Shown: positions 34,571-46,713 of the stretch, piece by piece
Position numbering within the stretch: position 1 is the first letter of the stretch
Layout: each line of letters begins with the position of its first letter
Origin: Datisca glomerata
Taxonomy: Eukaryota > Streptophyta > Magnoliopsida > Cucurbitales > Datiscaceae
Assembly: GCA_003255025.1 (NCBI GenBank)
Contig: QANY01013337.1
Coordinates: forward strand, 684,237-748,236
Length of the DNA: 64,000 bases
Reading direction: 5' to 3'
Program-made: the position numbers and the translations under genes
Notes under the pieces: generated by a model
What the model was told of the DNA's origin: nothing
Databases searched by the model: none
The model's input: the letters and a program-made list of their open reading frames with translations, nothing else

Positions 34571-35700
34571 AATGGTGTATGGAATTGTAAAACTCCCAGA
34601 GTCCTTTAGTTTCGGAGGCAATTTCTGTAAGATTGCACTGTAGTCCTCAGTAAGTGCGTTAGTCTTATACTCATCTAGATTTTTCTTATTTGAGAGAATT
34701 TACTTCATGAATTTGACATAGCTCGACATTTGTTCTAAAGCATCAACAAAAGGAATGTTGATATGCAGTTTCTTAAACACATCAAGAAACTTAGAAAACT
34801 GCTTGTTTAATTTCTATTTTTAGAACTGCTGAGGGTGTGGAATAGGTGGAACATATAATGGAGGATTATCAAGAAAGAACTTTGACTTAGGCTTGTCTTC
34901 CTTCTTTTCTGAGCTTTTGTCTAGTTCATCACCCATTGTCTCACTTCTGCTTCAATTGACTGAGAATTTTCAATAGTCACTTTCTGAGGTTGTACTAACT
35001 TCTTGCAACTATGAAGAGTAATGGCCTTTACTTGCTCTTTTAAATTCTTCTCAGTGTTGCTCGGTAGAGAACCTTGTGGCCGTTGAGTGAGTATTTCTTA
35101 AAGTTGACCCATTTGAAGCTCCAAATTTCGAATAGACGCAGTTTGACTTTGAATACTTATTTCTTGCCTCTGAATACTTGTTTCTTGCCTCTGAAGTGTA
35201 GCATTTGTTCTTTCCATAAATTGAGTAGTATTGACTATGATATAAGAAAGAGCTTATTCTAAAGAAATATTAGGTTTTTGAGTCTAAAATTAAGGTTGAG
35301 TAGCCACTGGTGGATTAATTATATTCTAACTATTCTTTCAAGATAAATTGGGATGATTTAGCCATTCTTGGTTGTAGGTGTTGGAGAATGGATTATTCAG
35401 CCTATTGTAGTTCCCAACAAAGTTAACTTGTTCAGAATGAGAAGGAGCAAAGGGATTACCATCTTGGCATTTAGTGCTAGAATCGGATTCATAACATAAG
35501 TCACAAACTTCGTGTGTAGCATGAATTGCACTAGCATTGGCAATGAAAGAGCTAAATTACTTTAACAATATAGCTACTTGAGCTATGAGAGCAGTAAGTG
35601 CATCTATTTCGTGACCTCCATGAGTCTTTCTTGGTACATTACGCTCAGTTTGTCATTGATAAGAATTAGCAGCCATTTCTTCTAGCAAGGCATAAGCATC
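34571..35700 (-). pseudogene. Athila gag C-terminal region and linker
   Basis: Minus-strand fragments include CDLCYESDSSTKCQDGNPFA and NYNRLNNPFSNTYNQEWLNH, the conserved stretch after the gag core, then a Gln-rich coiled stretch (ATLQRQETSIQRQEISIQSQ, about 35200-35130) made of a small tandem repeat. Frames are broken several times. Confidence 0.7.
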
Positions 35701-36435
35701 TTAATATGTTTTTCTCATCAAAGCACCTCCTGCTGCTGTATCCATTAGTGTCCTTGCAGAATTTCCCAAACCATTATAGAAAGTTTGGACTTGTAGCTCT
35801 CTAGGGAGTCCATGATGTGAACATCCTCTCAACATCTCTTTAATCTTCTCCCAAGCTTCATAAATATACTCCATCTCATATTGGGCAAAGGTGGCGATCT
35901 CATTCCTCATTTTGGTTGTTTTAGCTGGTGGAAAGATTTGGGCTAAAAATTTCTCAAGTAGGCCATTCCAAGTAGTGATCGATCCAGCTGACAAAGAGTT
36001 CAACCAACTCTTAGCCCTATCCCGTAGTGAGAATGAGAATAATCTCAGCATAATTACATCAGTTAAGACATTGATGTGCTTGAGTGTCTCACAAATTTTG
36101 AGAAAAGTGTCTATGTGAACATTTGGGTCATCGTTACGTAGACCGCTGAGCTGATTTTCTTGTACCATTTGAATGATAGCCTGTTTAATCTAAAAATTGT
36201 TGGCATTAATATCAGGGGGTTGAATGGCAGACGCTACCTCATTGACCACTGGCATAGCATAGTCTCTAATTGCCCGGTTATTTTGGTTGATCACAATTTC
36301 AGGATTTTCTCTAGCGTTTTCCATGGTTTCTTGAGGTTGTTTAGAAGATTCTCTCCTTACTTTTCTATTAAAATGACAAGTTAACTCAATTTTCAAATTT
36401 AGAGGAGTCAAATTTTCACTTCCAATTTTTCTCAT
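35701..36435 (-). pseudogene. Athila gag
   Basis: The N-terminal part (36435-36190) begins MRKIGSENLTPLNL; one stop separates it from the core (36168-35701) containing NDDPNVHIDTFLKICETLK, LRLFSFSLRDRAKSWLNSL, TWNGLLEKFLAQIFPPAKT and ELQVQTFYNGLGNSARTLMD. This is the retrotransposon gag domain (PF03732 type), capsid of the virus-like particle. Confidence 0.85.
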
Positions 36436-36543
36436 ACACCTTTAAAAATGCCTAAGAAATCAAAATAGTAAACAACCGTTAAAAAAATTAAGACTCAAAG
36501 TAAGATTAAGGATATGTAACTACAATATTATCAAACAAAATAA

Positions 36544-36561
36544 TCCTTGGCAACTGCGTCA
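36544..36561 (-). other. Athila primer binding site
   Basis: TGACGCAGTTGCCAAGGA on the minus strand, six bases after the LTR end (AAATCGTAACA). It resembles the Athila primer site TGGCGCCGTTGCCGGGGA (tRNA-Asp type) with four changes. Confidence 0.7.
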
Positions 36562-36567
36562 AACACT

Positions 36568-39500
36568 TGTTACGATTTTTCTATAGAGCAAGTGTACAAT
36601 ATCGTTTTCAAGTAATAAATTTTTATAAAAATAGAGTATCGTCTACAAGATTGATTGATATTAATTATTAAAATTAACTAGACCTTAATTCTAAATGAGA
36701 ATGACGAAAAAATTGGGGCTTTAATTAAACTAAAACTCTAATTAAACTAAAATGATAAAGATTTGATAAAGATCAATAATTCAAATTTGAATAGATAAAA
36801 GATCTAGGCATTCCTATTTCACCAAACCAAACGTGCTCAAAATTTTAAAACTCAATTAATCAATGTTTATCAAATTATTGATAGTGAATTTTTATTAAGT
36901 AATTATCAATCTTTCTCAAGCATCGATAACAATGAATAAAAAATATTAACCCCAAATCTCTGTCAAGATTCAATAAGTTAAAACTTATTAAGCACATGAA
37001 ATTATAATTGCTACACTAGATCCATAATTATCTCTAACTTATGAAAATTCTAATGGTGTTATAAACAAAGATCAAATCAAATCATCACTTCTTGGTTTGA
37101 GAATTAAATACAAAATCATGCAATAGTTGACCAGACGATCACAATCATTAAGAGCGAATAATAACACTCAATAATACTGAATAAACATTGTTTGAATTGA
37201 AAATCAAAATTTATGATCAATTATAGTTTGACTACGCCGTAGCCCTATATAAGAAATTTAGAACATACTAGAATAATAAGATATCCAAAAAATATTCATG
37301 AACATAAAGGAAAAGAGAAGAAAAACTAGATTTGAGAATGAATTGAAGTTGAGATCCGTCTCCCGGTTAGATTCGTCTTCATTTCATATCCAAAAAGCTT
37401 TCTCATGTGCCTCTCACATCCAAAAAGTCCTCTAAAGACCCTCCAATATTCTATTTATACACTAGAGTTTGATGATGATAAAATTTAAGTAAAAATGAGA
37501 AATAACAAAATTATTATCGCGCCAGCGATGCAGCGCTGTCGTTCTGGATCTCTTGATGCCATGCCAGCGTCGCGGCGCTGGCTTGTAGTGACGCTGGCCC
37601 TTTTATAGTAATAAAGTTTTATAAAAATAGATCATCGTCCACAAGATTGATTGATATTAATTATTAAAATTAACTAGACCTTAATTCTAATTGAGAATGA
37701 CGAAAAATTAGGAGTTTTAATGAAACTAAAATTTTAATTAAACTAAAACGATAAATATTTGATAAAGATAAATAATTCAAATTTGAATAATAAAAGGTCT
37801 AGGGATTCGATTTCACCAAACCAAAGATGCTCAAAATTCTAAAACTCAATCAATCAATGTTTATCAAATTATTGAAAGTGAATTTGTCTAAAGTAATTAT
37901 CAATCTTTCTCAAGCATAGATAACAATGAATAAAAAATATTAACCTCACATCTCTTTCAAGATCCAAAAAGTTGAAACTCACTAACCACAGAAAATTATA
38001 ATTGCTACACTAGTTCCATAATTATCTCTAACTTATGAAAATTCTAATGGTGTTATAAACAAAGATCAAATTTAATCATCACTTCTCAGTCTCATAATTA
38101 AATCTAAAATCATGAAATAGTTAGCTAAACGGTCACAAGCATTAATAGTGTATTATAACACTCAATAATATTGAACAAATATCGATTGAATTGAAAATCA
38201 AAATTTATGAACAATCATGGTTTGACTACGCCATAGCCCTATATAATAAATTTAGAACTTACTAGAATAAGAAGATATCCTAAATATATTTATGAACATC
38301 GAGAAAAAGAGAAGGAAAAGACTATATTTGAGGATGAATTGAAGTTGAGATCTATCTCCCGATTAGATTCATCTTCGTTTCCTCTCCAGAAGGCCTCCTC
38401 CTGTGCCTCTCACGTCCAAAAAGTCCTCTATAAACCCTCCAATTTTCTATTTATACACTAAGGTTTGATAAGGATAAAATTGGAGTAAAAATCAAAAATA
38501 ATAAAATTACTATCGCGCCAGCGTCGCAGCACTATCGTTCTGGATCTTTTGATCCCGCGCAAGCATTGCGACACTGGCTTGTAGCGACGTAGGCCCTTCT
38601 ATAGTAATACATTTTTATAAAAATAGAGTATCATCCACAAGATTGGTTGATATTAATTATTGAAATTAACTAGATCTTAATTCTAATTGAGAATGACGAA
38701 AAATTGGGAGTTTTAGTTAAACTAAAATTCTAACTAAACTAAAATGATAAAGATTTAATAAAGATAAATAATTCAAATTTGAATAGACAAAAGGTCTAGG
38801 GATTTCGATTTCACTAAACCAAACATGCTTAAAATTCTAAAACTCAATCAATCAATGTTTATCAAATTATTGACAGTGAATTTCTCTAAAGTAATTATCA
38901 ATCTTTCTCGAGCATCGATAACAATGAATCAAAAATATTAACCCCACATCTCTTTCAAGATCCAATAAGTTGAAACTCATTAAGCACATGAAATTATAAA
39001 TGATGCTCTAGTTCCATAATTATCTCTAACTTATGAAAATTCTAATGGTGTTATAAACAAAGATCAAATTTAATCATCACTTCTCTGTCTCAGAATTAAA
39101 TCTAAAATCATGAAATAATTGGCTAAACGATCACAAGTATTAAGAACGAATTATAAAACTCAATATATTGAGCATACATCGACTGAATTGAAAATCAAAA
39201 TTTATGAACAATCATGGTTTGACTACGCCATAGCCCTAGATAAGAAATTTAGAACATACTAGAATAAGAAGATATCCTAAAAATATTCATGAACATAGAG
39301 AAAAAGAGAAGAAAAATATTATATTTGAGGATGAATTGAAGTTGAGATCTGTCTCCCGATTAGATTCATCTTTGTTTCTTCTCCAAAAGGTTTTCTCCTG
39401 TGCCTCTCACTTCCAAAAAGTCCTCTAAAAACCCTCCAATATTCTATTTATACACTAAGGTTTGATAAGGATGAAATTGGAGTAAAAATCAGAAATAATA

Positions 39501-40598
39501 AAATTATTATCGCGCCAGTGTCGCAGCACGGTCGTTCTGGATCTTTTGATGTCGCGCAAGCATTGTGGCGCTGGCTTGTAGCGACGTAGGCCCTCCTATA
39601 GTAATAAATTTTTATAAAAACAGAGTATCGTCCACAAGATTGGTTGATATTAATTATTGAAATTAACTAGACCTTAATTTTAATCGAGAATGATGAAAAA
39701 TTGGGAGTGTTAATTAAACTAAAACGATAAAGATTTGATCAAGATAAATAATCCAAATTTGAATAGATAAAAGGTCTAGAGATTTCGATTTCACCAAACT
39801 AAACATGATTAAAATTCTAAAACTCAATCAATCAATGTTTATCAAATTATTGATAGTGAATTTCTCTAAAGTAATTATCAATTTTTCTCAAGCATCAATA
39901 ACAATGAATAAAAAATATTAACCCTACATCTCTGTTAAGATTCAATAAGTTGAAACTCATTAGGCACAGGAAATTGTAATTGCTACACTAGATCCATAAT
40001 TATCTTTAACGTATGAAATTCTAATGGTGTTATAAATAAAGATAAATTTTAATCATCACTTCTCAATCTTAGAATTAAATCTAAAATCATAAAATAGTTG
40101 GCTAGACGATCACAAGCATTTAGAACGGATTATAGCACTCAATAATACTGAATAAACATTGATTGAATTGAAAATCAAAATTTACGAACAATCATGATTT
40201 GGCTACGTCGTAGCACTAGATAACAAATTTAGAACATACTATAATAAGAAGATATCCTAAAAATATTCATGAACATGGAGGAAAAGAAAAGAAAAAACTA
40301 GATTTGAGATGAATTGAAGTTAACATCCGTCTCCTGGTTGGATTCGTATTCGTTTCCTCTCCAAAAGCTTTCTCATGTGCCTCTCACATCCAAACAGTCC
40401 TCTAAAAACCCTCTAATATTCTATTTATACACTAGGGTTTGACAATGATAAAATTAGAGTAAAAATAAAAACAACAAAATTATTATTGTGTCAGCATCGC
40501 AGCGCTGCAATTCTGGATCTTTTGATGCCGCGCCAACGTCCCGGCGCTGGCTTGTAGCGACGCTGGCCCTTCTATCCAAGTCCGCTCTTTTATTGATT
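36568..40598 (-). repeat. Athila 5' LTR expanded to four ~996-bp tandem units
   Basis: Units: 36613-37608, 37609-38604, 38605-39601, 39602-40575. Each starts TAATAAATTTTTATAAAAA or a close variant and ends in a GC-rich block around GCGACGCTGGCCC(T)TCTATAG. The first is preceded by the normal LTR end (36568-36612); the last is followed by a remnant of LTR sequence (CCAAGTCCGCTCTTTT). Each unit has a minus-strand TATA box with TATAAATA core at 37452-37459, 38448-38455, 39445-39452 and 40422-40429. The 3' LTR has only one unit, so expansion followed insertion or happened in one LTR only. Units differ by scattered substitutions. Confidence 0.9.
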
Positions 40599-40599
40599 A

Positions 40600-41416
40600 A
40601 TTATTACTCCAAATAAATGTGGTAATTTATTTATAGAAGGATTACAAATGAGGATAACACGAAATAAACGGGGCCTCAATGCATTATATGTAAAATACAT
40701 GTGATGGGTGTTTTCCCGACAACCAATTTTGAGGCAACACGTGTCACGCCATACCAAATAAGTTCGAGACAAAGGAAAGTTTAGATAAAGGACAGACCTC
40801 ACCTGGTCAGTCCCGAGGAAGCTCAGGTCAAATAGACCTGAGCATATGCGAGAACATAAATGGAATCCGAAGAGAGCTCGGTTAACCTTGAGCACTGAGG
40901 TCATCATTACCCGCCGAAAGTAATGTCCCAAATGGCGCCTTAATGCCATCACTTTATGTCAAATGCCGCCTCTCTTCCTTCTAATCAAAGACAGTCATTG
41001 CAGACATCGTGTCCAGGAAAACTTCCCCATCATGCTCGTGGTACAAATACCCCCATCGACGAAGTGTAGGGGTATATCATTTCTCCCCTAAGGAAAACTA
41101 TGGCCAAATAATGCCAGGATACTGACTTAGGCATCGATGGTCCTTAGGAAAGGGACCCCCCACCTCTCGTTCTCCTCACCTTCAATTTTTTGTTTGTGTT
41201 TTACAGATAGGAGGACGATCATACTTAGCAGAAGAATGAAAAATATTGATACTGTTTGGAGAAGATTGCACGCTACCTAGCAATCAAAGTTTTCAGCATC
41301 AATAGTTGGCGTTGTCTGTGGGAGCGATGATAAAATCGTTCCTATTCAAAGCACTTGAAACCTTCATCCTCCCATAAGGAGAGGATGGGTTTGGCATCCT
41401 GTGCCGATGAAGTACA
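40600..41416 (+). mobile_element. 5' end of a Tat-like gypsy element (LTR and primer site)
   Basis: The sequence up to about 41302 (ending TTTTCAGCA) looks like an LTR. Just after it, TTGGCGTTGTCTGTGGGAGC (41308-41327) resembles the TTGGCGCCGTCTGTGGGGA primer sites of Tat-related elements. About 90 bp of leader follow, and then the sequence changes at about 41417. The LTR left end is uncertain. No coding region is left. Confidence 0.6.
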
Positions 41417-41755
41417 TGATGAGAGGCTCATAAGCGCCATTTATTTGGTGAACTTCAGTACATATTTGGTGAACCCTAATACATTTTTTATGAACCTCTC
41501 TAAAAAAATAATTTTTTAAATTTTTGGTGAACCCCTCAAGATTCCTTCTATACCCCACTATGAATTTGGTGAACACAAAAAAAACCAATCACCATTCTTT
41601 ACCCTCCAAACATCATTCTTCAACCTCCAAACACCATCTTGAAGGCGCAAATCACCCTTCTTTGTTGCCAAACGTCAGTTTAATGGCTCTAATCGCCAAT
41701 CGACTTCCTAAACGCTATAGTTTAACGATCACCTATGAGGCTCATAAACGCCATT
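41417..41755. repeat. Direct repeats left of PMD-2
   Basis: GAGGCTCATAAGCGCCATTT and GAGGCTCATAAACGCCATTT, each followed by ATTTGG, lie about 310 bp apart. Between them TTTGGTGAAC occurs several times, along with CAAAC(A/G)(C/T)CA words related to the array at 45854-46230. Confidence 0.7.
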
Positions 41756-42583
41756 TATTTGGCCCTAATCACCCATTTTTGGGCACTAATCTTCATTAAA
41801 TATCCAAAATTTGAATTTCTTTTAATTAATTACTCATTCTCTAAATGCAAACATTCACCATATTCACTTATTAAGTGAAATTAGATTAGATTAAGTAAGG
41901 ATTCCTGAAGCAATTGAACATTTATTCATAAACTCATTAAAAATTCTCATTGATAATGTTGTTGTGCTTTTCTGACAAGTATCAAGCGAAACATGTTTTC
42001 ACCATATATGATTATAATTCGTGATGGTAAATCCTATTTATCGGTTTGACGAATACATATAACCTTTAAGGTGAGATTCTACTGTTAAATCGAACATATC
42101 CACTAAAAGTTTGTAATTAAATATTAAAATTTGAAATTTAACCTTTTATTTTATAATTATAACCCCATAAAAGTTGAATAAAAAACCTCATTTACGTTTT
42201 AATTTATAACCATATAAATATATTTGTCAAATCTAACTTTATTTTCTTATCAAAATTAATCCCAAACTTAAAAAACCTTATTCCCCTTCTCTTAAAAAAC
42301 CCGATACCCACCCTTCCCCCCACTCTAAACACTTCATTCATCTTCACTCAAACACTCTACTATCATCCTTTCTTCTTCATCTCTTCATCTCATCTCTTCA
42401 TAGCTCGAAATCCATCCAACCCGAGCAAAATCCATTGCAACACACGAGTCAAACTCGTAATATCTCATTTTGCACATCCCTTGAAACACACGAGTCAAAC
42501 CCGCTCACAACCCGAGCTGAATCCTTCCAAACCGTCACCCCAAACCCCATATCCTTCTAATATTGTATTTTTTTCACAAAAAA

Positions 42584-45370
42584 ATGGCTAGAGCAAAGCA
42601 TAAAGTTACAAAGGGAACGTTGGATTTAACGACGTAACCAAGTATAAGCAGTTCGAAAAGCTCGTATGACGCCACCGGTTATAGGGTGAAAAGATTTCAT
42701 CTAAAGAATCAAAATCTTACTAGCCCTATTCTTCATATTGCTCCAATGGAGCATATATCTCACCCAAGCAAACAAGAAAGTTTTTCTTTAAAGATTTTGA
42801 ATTTTTATGTGTTATACTTGTTAAAACACCTAATAGATACTTTCTGCAAATTGGGTGTTTTTATGTGATGATTGTAGAAATGTATGGTTGTTGACAGAAA
42901 TACACGTGTTGGATGGAAAACAATAGTGTTTTTTTGAGTGCCCGTAAAGTGTTCAACGGAATGTCATAATGAATTATATGGCATATTTTTATCATTGTGC
43001 GTAAGGTGTTTGATAAAATTCCACACTAGGGTCTACACTATATTTATATGTAAGTTTATTTTGTGACAAATTTGGTTATTATGTGTTTTAGTGTAAAAAC
43101 GCCAAATATATTCTTGAATCATTTTTAAAATTGGGTGTTTTTTATGTGATGCTTCTAGAGATGTATGATTATTGGTAGCGGTATATGTTTTGGATGAAAA
43201 ATTATAGTGTATGTTTACGTGCCCACAAGGTATTCGACAAAATGTCATGATAGAGATTATAGATTATTGTCATTGCTTTCTTTGATATTTTTTCCTATGT
43301 AATACATCTTTCTTCGCACTACTTTTTCATTGAGTCATGACTTAAATTTTAGTTTCCTAGGCTGAGTTCTATGAGGATTGTGTAAGTGGTTTTGGGAACA
43401 CCACATTGATACCTACGTGGTACAATATGCTACTTGAAAATGTGAAAAGAAACGTCGATGCTTCCAGCTTTAGATACTTTATAAGTATCTTGAAAAAGAG
43501 CAGATAAATCATGTCCTCTTGAAGAGCCTGGCCGAGAAATGGTGGGATACAACCCACACCTTTCATTTAGATGAAGTGGGTGAAATGATGATGACCCCAC
43601 TAGACTTTGCTGTGATTACCGGCCTTAAAGTCATTGGTCGACAACTAGACTATGATTTGGATCTGTACAACAACAAGAAGACACTATGGAAGCTAGTCGA
43701 CAAACCATAGTCGGAGCTTTGAGGAAAATTATGTTAATTACAAGTGTACTACTCCTGAGAAGGAGAAAATATTGACGAGAGTGTTTCTTATGGTGCTCTT
43801 CGAAAGTACAATTTTTTGTGACAAGAGCAACAAAGTCTACTTGTACTTCCCCAGCCTTCAGAACATAGATAAGATACAAGAGTATAATTGGGGTGGTTCG
43901 GTGTTGTTCGTATTGTATTGTAATATGGACGCATTATGCCGCAGGAAAAGTGTAGCGACTGGGGGTTTCTAGAGAGCATTGAAGGTATGGGCGTGTGAAT
44001 AATTTTTATGTTTTGCACTGAGCATACCAGTGGGTGGTCTAGACACGTTCCTGAGAGCAACACGTTGGATATACAGTGACTCAAGAACAATGGATGTTGA
44101 TCATAACCTTAAAGAATTCCGTATTCAATATGTGAGGCCTCATGAGTTATGTGTTTTATTTGATCAATTCCTATATCATCTTCCCTCTAAAATATAAAAA
44201 ATGTTTTACTCACAAACTATTTAGTTTTGAACTTGCAGATCAACTAGAACCCTTGGGGAGAACTTGCAAACTTGATGGATTATTGCCATGACAGTATACC
44301 TCCTACCATCCTGAGGATCTTGCTGCAAGGACCTGCTCGTAGAGTATGGTACTTAGGTGAGTGCGTTGCACGATAGAGTTTAGTATCCTAGGAGCTGTTA
44401 ATCCCAGTCAGACTCCCACCTTCAATGTTATATGATCAAACATATTCCAAAGAAGATCTGATTGGTGGTTTTTGAGGTTTTTGAGTGTCACACTTCATCA
44501 ATGATGAAGATGGCGAGGGCGAAGATACTTATGACGATTTCTAAAAAATGTGGTTGTCTTACAACTATGATAGGGCATCTTCATCTTCGAAGGTGCTAAA
44601 CGTCTCTAGATGATTTTTAAATATAGGATATTACTGGTATTATCATACAATAATCAAAATTTATAATCTACTTGGTATAGGCAGCAACACGAGCAACCGT
44701 CAGTAGCACGAGCAACCGCAATAACCATATGAGCATCAGGGTCGGCTAGAACGGCCATTGATGATATAAGAGTGACTCAAATCCAACTACCACCATGGCA
44801 GATAACGGTTCCACAACAAGATAGTGGTAGTGAGTTGGTTGACATTCCAGAAGATCTTCCAGTCTGGGGTCTTCCATCAGCTGATGTCAATTATGTGAGT
44901 CATGATGTTAATATTTATTATTTAGTCATTGAATATCTTATTAATGCGCAATTCAAATAATGCAGGTGACGGTGACATGCGTTGCAGGCATGATGTGCAT
45001 GATTATCGGTCTCAGGCAACAGTTATTTGATAAAATGTTGAGCGCACGTGAGACGATGGAAAAGGCCGAAAAATCAATGCAAAAAAGGATAAGAAAATTG
45101 TAATCACCTATCTTTCCCTAATTGTTTTTTAATTTGAAATCAAAATATTCAAATTTACTCTTAGCTGGCATTTTGAGTATTTTACACTTGTAGGCAAAGT
45201 TGCAAAGACGCCTTGCCAATGTATGAAACTCAAGGAAGCTTGCAAGGGGGTGATGATGAAGATGCTGAAGATGATGATGATGGTCATGATGACAATGGGG
45301 AAGAATCAGTTAATGATGACGATGATGACCATGATGATGACATCGATGAAGATACTGAATCGGAATGAGA
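42584..45370 (+). pseudogene. Plant mobile domain gene PMD-2
   Basis: A pyrimidine-rich leader (about 42280-42580) precedes ATG at 42584 (MARAKHKVTKGTLDLTT, then TAA). After an intron-like gap, coding resumes near 43362: EFYEDCVSGFGNTTLIPTWY, then (43519) SLAEKWWDTTHTFHLDEVGE and MMTPLDFAVITGLKVIG, FCDKSNKVYLYFPSLQNIDK, EYNWGGSVLFVLYCNMDALC, and about 44235 NPWGELANLMDYCHD. Block order is that of PMD proteins. C-terminal exons give LPPWQITVPQQDSGSEL, and the last exon ends in an acidic run (DDEDAEDDDDGHDD). Stops and frameshifts show decay. This PMD is a different subtype from PMD-1 (TPLDFAVITGL in place of TLQNVQIQLGL). Confidence 0.75.
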
Positions 45371-45853
45371 ACATGAACGACGTACAAAACATTCACAGAT
45401 GCTTCATCGAAAAAGAAAAGAGTTGCAACATGACGCTTTATCAACTTTTTATAGTCTCCTTCAATTTTAAACTTGATTCTAACTTTGTTGAGTATATTTT
45501 TGAATTTTTTAAATTCTGGATGCATTTTGTTGGACATATATATTACGGATATAAATATGTATTTTAATTGTAGAATTTCTAATATTTATGGGGAGGTCCT
45601 ATCGAATCGTTGTTTAGAATTTTAAACTGGATTCATAGTTTGTTCAGTGTATTGTTGAATTTTTAAACTGTATAAAATTTACAAACCATCATTGTATCGG
45701 CTTTGACGATGTTGTTAAGAGTAAGAAGATATTTTAAGTGGAAGCAACTTTGTTTATGGAATTTTTACGGCCGCATAATGTAAGAATGTTATACTCAAAT
45801 TAGAAGTTGCAACAAAACAACATATAAAGGAATTGAGAATGCGTATCTCTACT

Positions 45854-46230
45854 GATTCGTGAATGGCGAGTCGCCATTGATGAATGGCGTTTGGGGTCCA
45901 AAATTGACTAGGACACCCCAAACGCCATTCATGCATGGCGAATCGCCATTCATGAATCGTGTTTGGGGACCAACTGGTCCTTTTTGGTCCCTAAATGCCA
46001 ATCACAATGGTGTTAGACCCGTGTCCAAGTGACACATGCCAAACGCCATTCATGAATGACGTTTGGGTTCCAATAAGTCCTTTCGGGACCCCAAACTCCA
46101 GTCACAGTCCCGTTTGACCCGTGTCCAAGTGACAGGGCCAAACGCCATTCATGAATGGCGCTTGGTGTCTAACTAGTCCCTTTTGGACCTCAAACGCCAG
46201 TCACAGAGGCGTTTGGCCTGTGTCAATACA
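45854..46230. repeat. Palindrome-rich array downstream of PMD-2
   Basis: It begins with a 43-bp-arm inverted repeat (45854-45896 and 45916-45958, 39 of 43 paired, 19-base loop). About three imperfect units of 95-115 bp follow, each with the near or full palindrome CGCCATTCATGAATGGCG, a (A/T)GTCC(T/C)TTT block, and CCCGTGTCCAAGTGACA in two of them. Each unit could fold into several hairpins. Confidence 0.85.
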
Positions 46231-46713
46231 TTTGCATATTATAGTTGGTGTCTGGTGGTTGTTCAATTAATATGGGCAATTACTCTTCTTAAACCACCCT
46301 TAAAATTCAGTTTTTTCACTTAACTAAATACATTCTCACTACTTCTCGATTGTTCTCAACTTCAAATACACTTGCTTTTCAATTTCTTTATTTGGATCTT
46401 CAATTTTCAACTCAACTAAGTGATCGGCTACACTGAAAAGGTAATGTTTGTTTCATTTTCATTTTTTAAGATTATGAACATAAGTTAGATGCTTTATGAG
46501 GTCTTAGTTTATGAACATAACTTCAACTATTTTTTACTTTCAAAGTTCTTAGTTTCTCTTCTAGACCTTATCATGCTTGCTTCATGCGTTGACTAAGGCA
46601 CATATTATGCATTCTTTTTACGCTTTTGTTATTATCTTAAACTTTCTACTTCAATTATCGGCATATTTCATCAAATTCAACCATTTTTTCAATATAGTTA
46701 AGTATCTTCGAAG

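Larger units (their letters stand above)
26739..40598 (-). mobile_element. Athila-type Ty3/gypsy retrotransposon with expanded 5' LTR
   Basis: Minus strand, from the right: 5' LTR (36568-40598, expanded), primer site (36544-36561), gag, protease, RT, RNase H, integrase, a post-integrase ORF with the PF20167-like domain, a long 3' non-coding region, polypurine tract and 3' LTR (26739-27964). Domain order, the extra ORF and the tRNA-Asp-like primer site identify the Athila lineage. All frames have stops or shifts. The outer end of the 5' LTR is missing: at about 40598 the sequence changes to a different LTR. Confidence 0.88.
41417..46230 (+). mobile_element. Putative second PMD-bearing element (PMD-2)
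   Basis: A plus-strand PMD gene (42584-45370) lies between a left zone with two copies of GAGGCTCATAA(A/G)CGCCATTTATTTGG-like words (41417-41447, 41727-41755) and a right palindrome-rich array (45854-46230). Both zones share the core ACGCCATT. By analogy with PMD-1 they may mark the ends of a mobile unit. Alternatively PMD-2 is part of one larger MULE with the FAR1-like gene to its right. Ends are inferred only. Confidence 0.35.

Noticed and set aside
40590..40952. Minus-strand frame of 120 residues
   Set aside because: Lies inside the Tat-like LTR and resembles no protein.
45223..45567. Met-rich plus-strand frame
   Set aside because: Wrong frame of the GATGATGAC-rich end of PMD-2, whose proper frame gives an acidic Asp/Glu tail.
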